DNA of 64,000 bases. Source: Citreicoccus inhibens. GTDB taxonomy: Bacteria > Myxococcota > Myxococcia > Myxococcales > Myxococcaceae. The notes beneath the pieces are model-generated. The model saw only the letters and a program-made list of their open reading frames with translations, searched no databases and had not been told where the DNA came from. Both the position numbers and the translations under genes were made by a program. The stretch lies in assembly GCF_019039035.1 (NCBI RefSeq), contig NZ_JAHNZT010000004.1:248001-312000 (forward strand), written 5' to 3'. Shown piece after piece: positions 33,082-43,031 of this stretch (the stretch's first letter is position 1; every line of letters starts with the position of its first letter).

Positions 33082-33707
33082 CGACGCACCTTCATCTTCT
33101 CGAGTTCGTAGGTCAGCAGATGCTCCAGCGCCACCGTGTGGCGGCGCGCCTCGGCCATGTCGCGGCCCCAGGCATACAGGCCATGTCCCGCGATGAGATA
33201 CGCCACCAGGTCCGCGCGCTGCGCCAGCACCGCGGTCACCTTGTCCGCGAGCCGAGGGATGTCCTGGTCGTTCGGAAAGATGGGAATGCGGACCGTCGTC
33301 TCGTGGGTGCGCGTGTTGCCCAGGGCCTTGAGCAGCTCGAAGTTGCTCAGCTTGATTTCACCCTCGGCCTCCAGCATCGAGGAGAGCAGCGCGGACATCA
33401 CCGAGTGCGTGTGCAGCACCGCCTGGGCCTCGGGGCGCTCGCGATAGATTTGCAGGTGCAGCGGCGTCTCCGCCGACGAGCCCTTGGGCGGCGGGGCGTG
33501 GATGTCCGCCACCAGCACGTCCGACTCGGTCAGCTCGCCCTTGTCCACCCCGGAGCGCGTGACGGCCGCGGTGCGTGAATCCAGGCGGCGGGAGAAGTTG
33601 CCACTGGTGGCGGGTACGAAGTTCCTCACGCTGAGGAAGCGCCCCACGTCCACGATTTCGCGGGCGGCTTCGGACAGGGTGGCGGCGACTGCCGGTTCGG
33701 CGCTCAT
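33078..33707 (-). CDS. mtnB: Methylthioribulose-1-phosphate dehydratase
   Basis: This 209-residue zinc enzyme of the class II aldolase superfamily dehydrates methylthioribulose-1-phosphate to the diketone used by MtnC. It shows the expected [13 protein letters not shown] phosphate loop, [26 protein letters not shown] with two zinc histidines and [14 protein letters not shown] with the third. ATG 33707 was chosen over 33710 because GAGGGG needs the extra spacing. It opens the operon mtnB-mtnD-mtnC-mtnP, read leftward from a promoter near 33760. Its gene is distinct from the class II aldolase joined to mtnA. Confidence 0.92.
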   Translation of the reverse strand: MSAEPAVAATLSEAAREIVDVGRFLSVRNFVPATSGNFSRRLDSRTAAVTRSGVDKGELTESDVLVADIHAPPPKGSSAETPLHLQIYRERPEAQAVLHTHSVMSALLSSMLEAEGEIKLSNFELLKALGNTRTHETTVRIPIFPNDQDIPRLADKVTAVLAQRADLVAYLIAGHGLYAWGRDMAEARRHTVALEHLLTYELEKMKVRR

Positions 33708-33757
33708 CATCCCCTCGGGAAATCCATGACGCGACGCGAGGTCGCGGGACCGCGGGG

Positions 33758-33787
33758 AGCATAGTCCGGTGTTGACGGGTGCACCAA
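33758..33787 (-). promoter_or_regulatory. Candidate promoter of the mtnBDCP operon
   Basis: On the minus strand TTGGTG (33782-33787) and TATGCT (33758-33763) are separated by 18 bases, in the right orientation and 50 bases upstream of mtnB. The match to the sigma-70 consensus is moderate. Confidence 0.4.
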
Positions 33788-33800
33788 GCACGCATGAAGA

Positions 33801-33814
33801 CGCGAGAAATCGCG
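33801..33814. promoter_or_regulatory. Palindrome upstream of the mtn operon promoter
   Basis: CGCGA-GAAA-TCGCG lies 14 bases upstream of the proposed -35. It is a possible activator or repressor site. Short GC-rich palindromes occur by chance at this composition, so support is weak. Confidence 0.3.
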
Positions 33815-33846
33815 ATGTTACGGCGTCTCACGTTCTCACGACGTGG

Positions 33847-34200
33847 CTAGTGTGACGGCGAGGTGGCGAGCGACTCGACCTGCTCGGTCGTGGGGTAGGC
33901 CGGTGGACCGTACACGTTGAACGTCACCGCCTCGACATCCCCCGCGTTGAGGACACGCAGCGCCTCGCCAGCGGGGATGAGGAGCAGGTCTCCGCGCCGC
34001 ATCAGGCGGGTCTCCCCCTGCAGCTCTACCTCCACCAGTCCCTCGAGCACGAGGAGGACCTGGTCGCTTCCCTCATTGGCCAAGGGCGCGGGGCTGCTGG
34101 CGCCGCCGGGATCCAACCGCATCACGGCGGCCTGCGAGCGCTTGCCCGTCAGCAAGACGTCGAACCACGAGGACTCTTCCGTCACGTTCCGGATGTGCAT
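33847..34200 (-). CDS. Small single-domain cupin protein
   Basis: This is a 117-residue cytosolic cupin. The two conserved cupin halves are visible as DQVLLVLEGLVEVELQGETR and RRGDLLLIPAGEALRVLNAG. The first motif lacks the usual His-x-His metal pair (SDQV replaces HxH), so it may not bind metal and could be a ligand-binding rather than enzymatic cupin. ATG 34200 is the first in-frame Met giving a sensible start. It is divergent from the CBS gene and separated by 140 bases from mtnB; a link to methylthioadenosine salvage is not shown. Confidence 0.78.
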   Translation of the reverse strand: MHIRNVTEESSWFDVLLTGKRSQAAVMRLDPGGASSPAPLANEGSDQVLLVLEGLVEVELQGETRLMRRGDLLLIPAGEALRVLNAGDVEAVTFNVYGPPAYPTTEQVESLATSPSH

Positions 34201-34370
34201 GCCCCAAGCGTGCGCACCGCCTGGCCCGCATCCAGGGCACACAGGCCCGTCCCCTCCCCTGCTCTCCGGGCGAGGGCGCCGCCGCTCGCAGCGATGCGTC
34301 TGGGGGAGCGAGTCCTGGCACCCCACGTTGGGTGAGGCGAGCCGTGTCCACCCATGCCCGGAGGCGTCCC

Positions 34371-34811
34371 ATGAAGGTCGAGGACATCATGACCCGAGAT
34401 CCCGTCACCTGCATGCCGGACACGAGCATGCGTCAGGCGGCGCAATGGATGGTCGAGGGCGACTGTGGCGCGCTGCCCGTGGTGGACAGCGACGGGCTGC
34501 CGGTGGGCGTCATCACCGATCGGGACATCACCTGCCGCGTGGTGGCCCAGGGACGAGACCCGGCGGCGCTGACCGTGAACGACGCCATGACGCCGAACGC
34601 GGCCACGGTGTTCGGGGACACGACCGTGGCCCAGTGTCTGGAGTTGATGGAGGCCGCGCAGGTGCGGCGCATGGTGGTGCTGGACGATGACGGCGCGGTG
34701 TGCGGAATGGTGGCGCTGGCGGACATCGCGCGCAGCGCTCGGCCCGAGGAGACCGCGACGTTGCTGCGGGAAGTCTCGCTGGGGACCTCCAGCGCCTCTC
34801 AGACGGGGTGA
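34371..34811 (+). CDS. Tandem CBS-domain protein
   Basis: This is a 146-residue cytosolic protein made of one Bateman module. CBS1 is MKVEDIMTRDPVTCMPDTSM to VGVITDRDITCRVV and CBS2 is LTVNDAMTPNAATVFGDTTV to CGMVALADIARSA, both with the ITDRD/LADIA-type nucleotide-binding motif. Stand-alone CBS proteins of this length sense adenosine nucleotides or SAM-related compounds and regulate partners. CGGAGG precedes the ATG. No transporter or kinase is fused. Its position next to the SAM by-product salvage genes may be chance. Confidence 0.9.
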   Translation: MKVEDIMTRDPVTCMPDTSMRQAAQWMVEGDCGALPVVDSDGLPVGVITDRDITCRVVAQGRDPAALTVNDAMTPNAATVFGDTTVAQCLELMEAAQVRRMVVLDDDGAVCGMVALADIARSARPEETATLLREVSLGTSSASQTG

Positions 34812-34949
34812 AGCCACGCGGCGTCCCCACCCGGTGCGTGTGATTGACGGCTCCTACTTGAAACAAACACGCGAACGGGTTTGATTGCGCGGGTCCCGGG
34901 GAGTCGGTGTGCCCCCGGGGCTGTCTCGCAACGAGGGAGGACACACGCG

Positions 34950-35207
34950 ATGAAGACGATGACGAAGGCGATCCTGGGTGCGATGTTCCTGATGGCGACT
35001 CCCGCCCTGGCCAATGACAGCTATCACGTCTACAAGACGTCCAATGGCGAGTGTGAAATCGACACGCGCGACCACGCGAAGATGAAGGACCAGCGTGGCA
35101 CGGACCAGTGTATGGGTCACTTCAGCAACCGCACGGACGCGGAGAAGGTCCGCTCGTCGCAGGTGAAGTCTGGCTCGTGCAAGTGCCCGAGCGGGAACAA
35201 CTGCTAG
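34950..35207 (+). CDS. Small exported Cys-containing protein
   Basis: This 85-residue protein sits behind a strong GAGGGAGG site. A signal peptide (MKTMTKAILGAMFLMATPAL, cleavage after ALA) leaves a 63-residue mature chain with polar, charged composition and four cysteines, two at the very end (SGSCKCPSGNNC). The body (DSYHVYKTSNGECEIDTRDH) is unrelated to anything I know. It is monocistronic, with an excellent hairpin terminator directly after it. A stress-induced periplasmic or secreted peptide is possible, but function is unknown. Confidence 0.72.
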   Translation: MKTMTKAILGAMFLMATPALANDSYHVYKTSNGECEIDTRDHAKMKDQRGTDQCMGHFSNRTDAEKVRSSQVKSGSCKCPSGNNC

Positions 35208-35217
35208 TCGAAGCCCC

Positions 35218-35242
35218 GAGCCCTGGCGTCGCGCCAGGGCTC
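35218..35242. terminator. Strong 11-bp hairpin, bidirectional terminator
   Basis: GAGCCCTGGCG and CGCCAGGGCTC pair perfectly around the loop TCG, 10 bases past the small exported gene and 19 bases beyond the end of the convergent kinase gene, and the sequence continues CACCTCTTCC. It is placed to serve both. Confidence 0.75.
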
Positions 35243-35261
35243 ACCTCTTCCGCCGGGAACG

Positions 35262-36530
35262 TCAGCGGAACAGCGCGGTGAACAGCGACATGCCCAGATT
35301 CACCGCGGAGGCCAGCCCCAGCGAGAACAGCGCGCCGGTGACGAGGACCACGAGCACCGGGTGCGCATCCACCACCCTCAGCATGCGATGCAGGCCGTTC
35401 TTGAGGAGCGTGCGCTGGCAGTGCACCTGGATGCGCCCGTCCAGCACACCCTGGAGTGACGTCACCATCTCCTCCACCGAGCCGTAGCGCTGCGCGGGGT
35501 CCTTGTAGAAGCCCTTCATCACGAACCACGCCAGCTCGGCCGGCACGGGCGGCTGGTTCGTCGTGCGATGCAGGTCCTGCATCGAGGGCAGCACTGACTC
35601 CACGCCCTTGAAGATGTCCTCCAGGGTCTTGCGGCCCTCCAAGTAATGGCGCAGGCAGAGGAACTCGTGGAACACCACGCTGAGGCTGTAGATGTCACTG
35701 CGCACATCCATCGTCGCGTGGCTTCCCCGCGCCTGCTCAGGAGACATGTACAGCGGCGTGCCCATCACGGTGCCCTGCTGTGTGTGCGGCGACGTGGTCT
35801 CCGGACTGGGCAGGGCCGGTGGGGCGGCATGGCGCATGGCCACGGGGAGCGGCGGGGGCGCGGACTCGGAACCCGAGCGCACGCGCCGCGCGAGCCCCCA
35901 ATCGAGCACCGTCACTTCACCGAACGGGCCCACCATGATGTTCGCTGGCTTGAGGTCCCGGTGGATGAAGCCCTTGCGGTGCGCGTAGGAGACGGCGTTG
36001 AGGACGCCGAGGAAGATTTGCATCCGCATCGTGTACGGGAAGCGCGCGTGGGCATCCGGGTCGCCTCGGCGCAGCCGCGCGATGATGGATTCGAGCGTCT
36101 CGCCCTCCAGGTGCTTCATCACGAAGAAGTACCGGCCGCGCTCATCCACGCCCACGTCGTGCAACGGGACGATGTTCGGGTGATCGAGCTGGCCGACGAT
36201 GCGAATCTCCTCCACGAAGCGCAGCACCCGGTCCATGTCCGCGCCGGGGTGCATGCGCTTGAGCGCCACCTGTCGATCGATGTCGTGGTCCTGGAGCAGG
36301 ACCACCTCGCCCATGCCTCCTTGGCCCAGGGGACGGACCTCCTCGAAGCGCTCGCGCGCGAAGGGGACCACCGCGGGCTGCGCGCCCTTCCACTCCACGC
36401 GGGGCAACACCGTGTTGCGCGGCGCCCCGGACGGCGTGCCCAGCGGTGCCTCATGGGTGGAGCCCGAGGACAGCAGCGTGTCCTCATGGCCCATGTCGGT
36501 GGCGGCGTGCTCCAGGAGCGTGTTGGACAT
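35262..36530 (-). CDS. Membrane-anchored Hanks-type Ser/Thr protein kinase
   Basis: This is a 422-residue kinase. Residues 62-345 form the catalytic domain: GQGGMGEVVL loop, K91 (VALKRMH), HRDLKPANIM (190-199), D210 in VLDWGLA, and GTPLYMSPEQARG followed by SDIYSLSVV. The DFG motif is DWG, which occurs in a subset of active bacterial kinases. A Pro/Ser insert before the activation loop (SAPPPLPVAMRHAAPPALPS) is unusual. Residues 398-420 form a single C-terminal membrane helix with almost nothing beyond it, so there is no external sensor. It follows the response-regulator gene by 51 bases on the same strand and may be the last gene of that signalling operon. Confidence 0.92.
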   Translation of the reverse strand: MSNTLLEHAATDMGHEDTLLSSGSTHEAPLGTPSGAPRNTVLPRVEWKGAQPAVVPFARERFEEVRPLGQGGMGEVVLLQDHDIDRQVALKRMHPGADMDRVLRFVEEIRIVGQLDHPNIVPLHDVGVDERGRYFFVMKHLEGETLESIIARLRRGDPDAHARFPYTMRMQIFLGVLNAVSYAHRKGFIHRDLKPANIMVGPFGEVTVLDWGLARRVRSGSESAPPPLPVAMRHAAPPALPSPETTSPHTQQGTVMGTPLYMSPEQARGSHATMDVRSDIYSLSVVFHEFLCLRHYLEGRKTLEDIFKGVESVLPSMQDLHRTTNQPPVPAELAWFVMKGFYKDPAQRYGSVEEMVTSLQGVLDGRIQVHCQRTLLKNGLHRMLRVVDAHPVLVVLVTGALFSLGLASAVNLGMSLFTALFR

Positions 36531-36581
36531 GGCCCCTGAGATAGCAGGCCGCCTCGCGCCACGCACCCCGCGCCCGGGGTT

Positions 36582-37298
36582 TCACGCCGGCGCGACGGCC
36601 TCGCCCTCGACCTCCAACCGATAGCCCACGCCTCGCACCGTCTGAAGACAGAAGCGCGACGCGCTGTTCCATCGCAGCTTACGCTTCAGGCTGGAGACGA
36701 AGTTGTCCACGGTGTGAGGGTCCACCACCACGTCCGCGCCCCACACCGCGTCGAGGATTTCATCGCGGCGCAGCGCGCGCTCCCGCTCGCGGATGAAGAA
36801 GGCCAGCAGGTCGAACTCCTTGCGCGTCAGCTCGATGGGCTCGCCCGAGGGGTGCTCCACCCGACGCCCGGCGAGGTCCAGCGTGTAGCCCGCGAACCGG
36901 ACCGTCTTCGCCTGCGCGCCTCCCGCCCGGCGCACCAGCGCCCCCACGCGCGCCAACAGCTCGCGCAGACGGTAGGGCTTGCCCAGGTAATCCTGCGCGC
37001 CGGACTCGAAGCCGCGCACCACGTCATCCTCCAGCGTTCGCGCGGTGAGCATCATCACAGGCACCGTCTCCCCCTCGTCCCGCAGGGCGCGGCACAGCGA
37101 ATAGCCATCCCCATCCGGGAGCATCACGTCCAGGAGGATGAGCTGGAAGGGGCGCCGGGACAGCTGTTCGCGGGCCTCGCGCACCGACGTCGCCTCCTCC
37201 ACGACATAGCCCCCCTGGTGCTCCAGGTTGTCGCGCAGCGCGAGCCGCAGATTCGGATCATCCTCGACGACGAGGATGGCGAGGGTTGATGCATTCAT
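36582..37298 (-). CDS. OmpR/PhoB-family response regulator
   Basis: This is a 238-residue regulator with a receiver domain (residues 6-120: VVEDDPNLRLAL, phosphoacceptor D57 in LILLDVMLPDGDGY, conserved K in YLGKPYRLREL) and a winged-helix trans_reg_C domain (IELTRKEFDLLAFFI, VDPHTVDNFVSSLKRKLR, QTVRGVGYRL). The gene begins one base after the stop of the histidine kinase gene, so the two are a cognate pair. Proteins of this class bind direct repeats spaced by about 11 bp; such an element lies upstream of the operon at 41442-41462. Confidence 0.95.
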   Translation of the reverse strand: MNASTLAILVVEDDPNLRLALRDNLEHQGGYVVEEATSVREAREQLSRRPFQLILLDVMLPDGDGYSLCRALRDEGETVPVMMLTARTLEDDVVRGFESGAQDYLGKPYRLRELLARVGALVRRAGGAQAKTVRFAGYTLDLAGRRVEHPSGEPIELTRKEFDLLAFFIRERERALRRDEILDAVWGADVVVDPHTVDNFVSSLKRKLRWNSASRFCLQTVRGVGYRLEVEGEAVAPA

Positions 37299-37299
37299 G

Positions 37300-39123
<1,824 letters not shown>

Positions 39124-39135
39124 GCGGAGGGAGAC

Positions 39136-41367
39136 CTACTTGATGCGGGGGGCGCGGTCGAAGTCCATTCCGCGAACGGGGACGATGGACTCGAAGCGGT
39201 CGTCGCGCTTGTCGAGCGAGCGGGTGGTCCGGATGAGCGCCCCCAGCGTCTTCACGTCAGGGCGATCCTTCAAGGCGGGGCCCAATCCCTCCCAGAGCAC
39301 GATGAGGCGGTCATAGGTCAGCGGGCGAATCCAGTACGAACCGCGCAGCTTCTCGGCGAACGCCGCCGCCACGTAGGCCAGACGTGTCACGGGAGCGGCG
39401 CTTTCATATGAGGACCGCATGGCCTCGGCCGGGAGCTGGACCTCCAGTGGCTTCGAGGAGCCGCCATCTGGCGCCTTGAAGCGAATGCGGAACTTCCCCA
39501 GCGGCAGGGAGGGCGTGCGGAGCTGCACCTCGTAGAGGGCGGTCACTTCATGGCCCGCCCCCACCTCGCCGGCATCCACCTTGTCGTCGGTGAACTCCTG
39601 CCGCGTCAGGGCCCGGTTCTCATAACCAATCAAGCGGTAGCGAGACACGACCGAGCGGTCGAACTCCACCTGGAACTTCACATCCTTGGCCACGACCTGG
39701 AGCATGCCCGTGAGGTTCTGCACGAAGATGCGCCGCGCCTCCTCCAGCCGGTCCACGTAGGCGTAGTTGCCCTCCCCCACCTGGGCCAGGCGCTCCATCA
39801 GGACGTCGTTGTAGTGGCCCATGCCGAAGCCCACCGTGGAGAGCGTGATGCCCTGGGCCGCCTGGTCCTTCACGCGAGCCCAGATGCCATCCGCGTCGGT
39901 GACGCCGTTGTTCGCCACGCCGTCCGAGCAGAGGATGATGCGGTTGATGCCGCCCTCCACCCGGTTGCGCGCCGCCAGGGCATAGCCCAGCTCCAGGCCC
40001 GCCTGAGCGTTGGTGGAGCCACCAATGGACACCGAGTTGATGGCGGCGTGCAGCGGCTGCTTCTCGGTGGCGGCCGTGGGCGCGAGGACCTCCCGCGCCT
40101 CACTTCCATACGCGACGATGGAGATCCGGTCGCGCGCGTCGAGCGCGTCCACCAGCAAGTGCAGCGCGCGCTTCACGAGCCCCAGTCGCTCGCTGCCATC
40201 CATGGACCCCGAGACATCGATGACGAAGACCAGATGGCTCGGCTTGCGCTCCGCGGCGCGGACCTCCGGCGCCTTCACGCCGATGCGAAGGACCCGGTAG
40301 CCAAAGCGCGCGGGAGACGGAAAGCCCTCCACGCTCACCGTGAACGGCACATCCCCTCCGTTGACATAGCCATACTCGAACGCGTTGACGAACTCCTCGA
40401 CCCGCACGGCGCGCTCGTCGGGGAGCGCGGACCGCTCGAGATAGGCGCGGGTGAGCGAGTACGACGCCGTATCAGTATCCACCGAGAAGGTGGAGAAGCG
40501 CTGCTCCTCCGTGTCCACGGTGGGATTCACGCCGTAGCCCTTGAAGTACATGTCACTCAAGGGCGGGGGCGCAGACACCGGCTCGGAGTGACTGGCCGCG
40601 GGTTCGCTGGGACGCGGCGCACGGAACACGGTCTGCGGCGTGCCATCCGGAATCACCACCGGCATGAGCGGCACGGCCCAATCCGGCGCGGCGTCACGAC
40701 TGCTGTTGCTGCCCTGAGGGCCGTCACTGTCCGTCGCAGTGTTCACCCCGATGAGGCCCTCGAACCGACGGTCGGGGTTCCAGGCAGGCGGAGGAAGGAG
40801 AGGCCCCTTTCCATTGATCCCGTAACCAGGGTCGCTCGGACTCAGCCCCGAGAGCCAATCCTCGGCCAGCATCCCATCGCTCTGCCCATGCGACCCGCTC
40901 CGAGGGACTCGAACCACGGCGATTCGATTGATGAGATCCTGGTCCACATCCACCCCCTGGCCGCGCACAGCACCCACGTCCTCCGTGGGGGCCTCGGCAC
41001 GTGGGGACGTTGCGGGGATGGGCGTCAGCGCGATGTCGACTCGGACGACGCGGCCCGCTCGCAGGTCCACGCCCGTTCGCTCCGCCACCGCGAAGCCCTC
41101 CTTCTCCAAGCGGAGGGAGTAGGCCCCCGGCGGCAGCTGAGGGATTCGATAGTCGCCCTTGGCGTTCGTCACCACGGTCTGGGCGCTCACCGTGCTGGGC
41201 GAAGTCGCGACAATGACGACGCCCGGCTCCCCGTTCGGGTTCAACTCGCTACGGACCTTCCCCAGCAGGACGCATGACGCGGCCCGACCCGCCTCGCCCT
41301 CAGCCCAGGCGGGCGAGACGAAGAGCAAGAGCCACGCACACAGGGCACTTCGAAACACGAACCTCAT
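39136..41367 (-). CDS. Exported von Willebrand factor A (YfbK-like) protein with regulatory-like N-domain
   Basis: This is a 743-residue exported protein with signal peptide 1-22. Residues 30-115 form a carboxypeptidase-regulatory-like beta-sandwich (NAKGDYRIPQLPPGAYSLRL), followed by a disordered linker to about 270. Residues 271-360 form the vWF-N module (DTEEQRFSTFSVDTDTASYS), the vWA domain follows at about 378-560 with an intact MIDAS (D384-V-S-G-S, VSIGGSTNAQAGL, LCSDG), and a DUF3520-type C-terminal domain extends to 735. YfbK-like proteins are periplasmic or surface adhesion/binding proteins of unknown role. The histidine kinase gene starts 12 bases on. ATG 41367 places Met at the signal peptide. 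Confidence 0.9.
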   Translation of the reverse strand: MRFVFRSALCAWLLLFVSPAWAEGEAGRAASCVLLGKVRSELNPNGEPGVVIVATSPSTVSAQTVVTNAKGDYRIPQLPPGAYSLRLEKEGFAVAERTGVDLRAGRVVRVDIALTPIPATSPRAEAPTEDVGAVRGQGVDVDQDLINRIAVVRVPRSGSHGQSDGMLAEDWLSGLSPSDPGYGINGKGPLLPPPAWNPDRRFEGLIGVNTATDSDGPQGSNSSRDAAPDWAVPLMPVVIPDGTPQTVFRAPRPSEPAASHSEPVSAPPPLSDMYFKGYGVNPTVDTEEQRFSTFSVDTDTASYSLTRAYLERSALPDERAVRVEEFVNAFEYGYVNGGDVPFTVSVEGFPSPARFGYRVLRIGVKAPEVRAAERKPSHLVFVIDVSGSMDGSERLGLVKRALHLLVDALDARDRISIVAYGSEAREVLAPTAATEKQPLHAAINSVSIGGSTNAQAGLELGYALAARNRVEGGINRIILCSDGVANNGVTDADGIWARVKDQAAQGITLSTVGFGMGHYNDVLMERLAQVGEGNYAYVDRLEEARRIFVQNLTGMLQVVAKDVKFQVEFDRSVVSRYRLIGYENRALTRQEFTDDKVDAGEVGAGHEVTALYEVQLRTPSLPLGKFRIRFKAPDGGSSKPLEVQLPAEAMRSSYESAAPVTRLAYVAAAFAEKLRGSYWIRPLTYDRLIVLWEGLGPALKDRPDVKTLGALIRTTRSLDKRDDRFESIVPVRGMDFDRAPRIK

Positions 41368-41441
41368 CGGGGCAACCTCAGCGAGCCGGGAGGAGGGCAT
41401 CATCCCGGTCACGCCCACAGCAAACCGCATGTGCACCTCTC

Positions 41442-41462
41442 CACTTCATCATCGTTTCATCA
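41442..41462 (-). promoter_or_regulatory. 21-bp element, putative OmpR-family operator (copy 1)
   Basis: On the minus strand two TGATGAA half-sites lie 11 bp apart (TGATGAA-ACGA-TGATGAA), the spacing used by OmpR/PhoB-type regulators. The element lies 75 bases upstream of the vWA-kinase-regulator operon. An identical 21-bp copy is at 42760-42780. Confidence 0.5.
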
Positions 41463-41599
41463 CGGGTGGCATCGATGATGTGGGCGCGGACGAAGACAGC
41501 CCGCTCCAGGCGTGCAGCCGAGCAGTGCCGCAGCTCTGAACGCGCGACCCGGGCTCTCAGCGCTCGGGCGGCGTCCCTCGAATCGGTCGGGGCTCGCGC

Positions 41600-41755
41600 T
41601 CAGTCGCGCGCGGCCCACAGGTCGGCAGCGGAGAGGGTGAAGTCGCTCTTGCCGTCCGCGTCCACCCACTCGACCGATGTCCCGCCGTACCGGAGCACGG
41701 GCCTCAGTTCGCGCTCCAGTCGCCGATAGGTGAACGTCGGTGACATAGGGAGCAT
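41600..41755 (-). CDS. Possible 51-residue small protein
   Basis: A short open frame starts at ATG 41755, four bases after GGAGGT, and ends at TGA 41600. It reads LPMSPTFTYRRLERELRPVL and WVDADGKSDFTLSAADLWAA, with codon bias like the neighbours. It could be a genuine small cytosolic protein or the 3' remnant of a larger gene, since the flanking DNA holds other debris. No family is recognised. Confidence 0.35.
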   Translation of the reverse strand: MLPMSPTFTYRRLERELRPVLRYGGTSVEWVDADGKSDFTLSAADLWAARD

Positions 41756-41819
41756 CCAAACCTCCGCGCGCGTCGTCTCTCCATGAAGACCCCACGGTAC
41801 CGTTCATCCAGTTCGACGG

Positions 41820-42597
41820 CTACGGAGTGGCGTCCCAGCCGCGACGTCGCCACGAGAGGAACTCAAGAATCAGCGGCGCAGGGCCTGAAAGGGAAAGGCA
41901 GTCGGCGTAGGGGGCGGAATCAGAAGCAGGGTGCGTCGTGATGATGCGGACCCCACGCACCTCTTGGGCGGTTGAGCCCAATGGGCAGCATGGGCCGTCG
42001 CCAATCCAGTAGTGCGTGGGAGGCGCAGTAGCGACTGCACCCGAGAGGACGAACGCTCTCTCCGCGCTCGCAATGGGCCACCTCGAGCCACCCCCGGAGG
42101 TAGCTGCGACCTTCACGCCATTGGCCCAATCACACTCATTTCCTACATGAAAAGAGCGACATATCCCCTGCAACTTGCCGCTGTTCAGCTCACGAGGCAC
42201 CAAGACCTTTCCCACACCCGGATACGTCTCGAGGGGCACACCCATACGAGCGACGGGCTTGGATGCCCAGAGCACGACCTTCCGAAGATATTGAGGACGC
42301 GGAGTGGCTTGAGCATCCGGGCCACATCAACCTGAGGCCCAACCAGGGCGGCGCCACGTCTCTGCGCCGCACCCAGTTGGGCCTCAGACCCAACGCCGAC
42401 CTGACGAATGCCTTGAAGCCCCCTCGCCCCTCCCTCACGGAGTGATCGCCCCCTCGGCGACTCCGTGATGACGTCCACCTGCTTCGCATTCGCCTCCGTG
42501 CGCCGCTCCCCTCCAAGGACTGGGAGAACACGCACAGAGCCCCAACGAGCGACTGCTTCAGCTCGTCACTGACCACCGTTCCCTCGGTACTCGCCAT
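41820..42597 (-). pseudogene. Frameshifted hypothetical gene
   Basis: From ATG 42597 a plausible start (ASTEGTVVSDELKQSLVGAL) can be followed on the minus strand only by changing frame at about 42500 (GERRTEANAKQVDVITE, then VDVARMLKPLRVLNIF) and again near 42270 (ASKPVARMGVPLETYPGVGK to CRSFHVGNECDWANGVKV and onward to TAG at 41820). The pieces have protein-like composition, lower GC than the neighbours and several cysteines. I do not recognise a family. Either this is a decaying acquired gene or the assembly has small errors here. Confidence 0.45.
42332..42387. repeat. Perfect 11-bp inverted repeat inside the pseudogene
   Basis: CTGAGGCCCAA (42332-42342) and TTGGGCCTCAG (42377-42387) are exact complements separated by 34 bases, within the frameshifted gene. 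Confidence 0.6.
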
Positions 42598-43031
42598 TCA
42601 TCCAGACAGCAGCTCGGCACGACACCGCATGGAGCCGCCGCCCTCAGTCGCGGACCACTCCAACGGATGCACATGCGGAGCTTCAGGACGAACACCTCGG
42701 TGCAGGTGATGTCGCATCATTCGCAGACTCACCTCGCCCGTGCCTCACGAGGACATCGTCACTTCATCATCGTTTCATCATGATGGGACCGGACGTCGGG
42801 GAGTGAGCGTCCGCAGCATGGACGCGCCGCGCCCAGGTGCCGCCGCGGACTCTCGCGACATCACAGCGTGCTCCACTCAGCGTCTGTCTTTGGGCCGCGC
42901 CTCGGCGAATCTTCCATGCCGTGATGCCGCGTGGCAGCTTTGCAGGAAAGAACGAAGCTATCAACTTGCGCGTGCGTTCCGTACTTCTGCGTGCGACCGG
43001 GCTCCTCCGGTCTCATCCAGGAGACACGCCA
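42598..43031. other. 434-bp stretch without a gene, holding the second copy of the 21-bp element
   Basis: Frames through this stretch have no convincing start or codon bias, apart from in-frame read-in to the hydrolase gene at 43032. It contains the 21-bp element at 42760-42780 and presumably the hydrolase promoter. Nothing else was recognised. Confidence 0.5.
42760..42780 (-). promoter_or_regulatory. 21-bp element, identical to 41442-41462 (copy 2)
   Basis: This is an exact second copy, in the same orientation, of the two-half-site element (TGATGAA twice at an 11-bp period). It lies 163 bases upstream of the frameshifted gene on the minus strand and 252 bases ahead of the hydrolase on the plus strand. 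Bases outside the 21 do not match. Confidence 0.5.
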
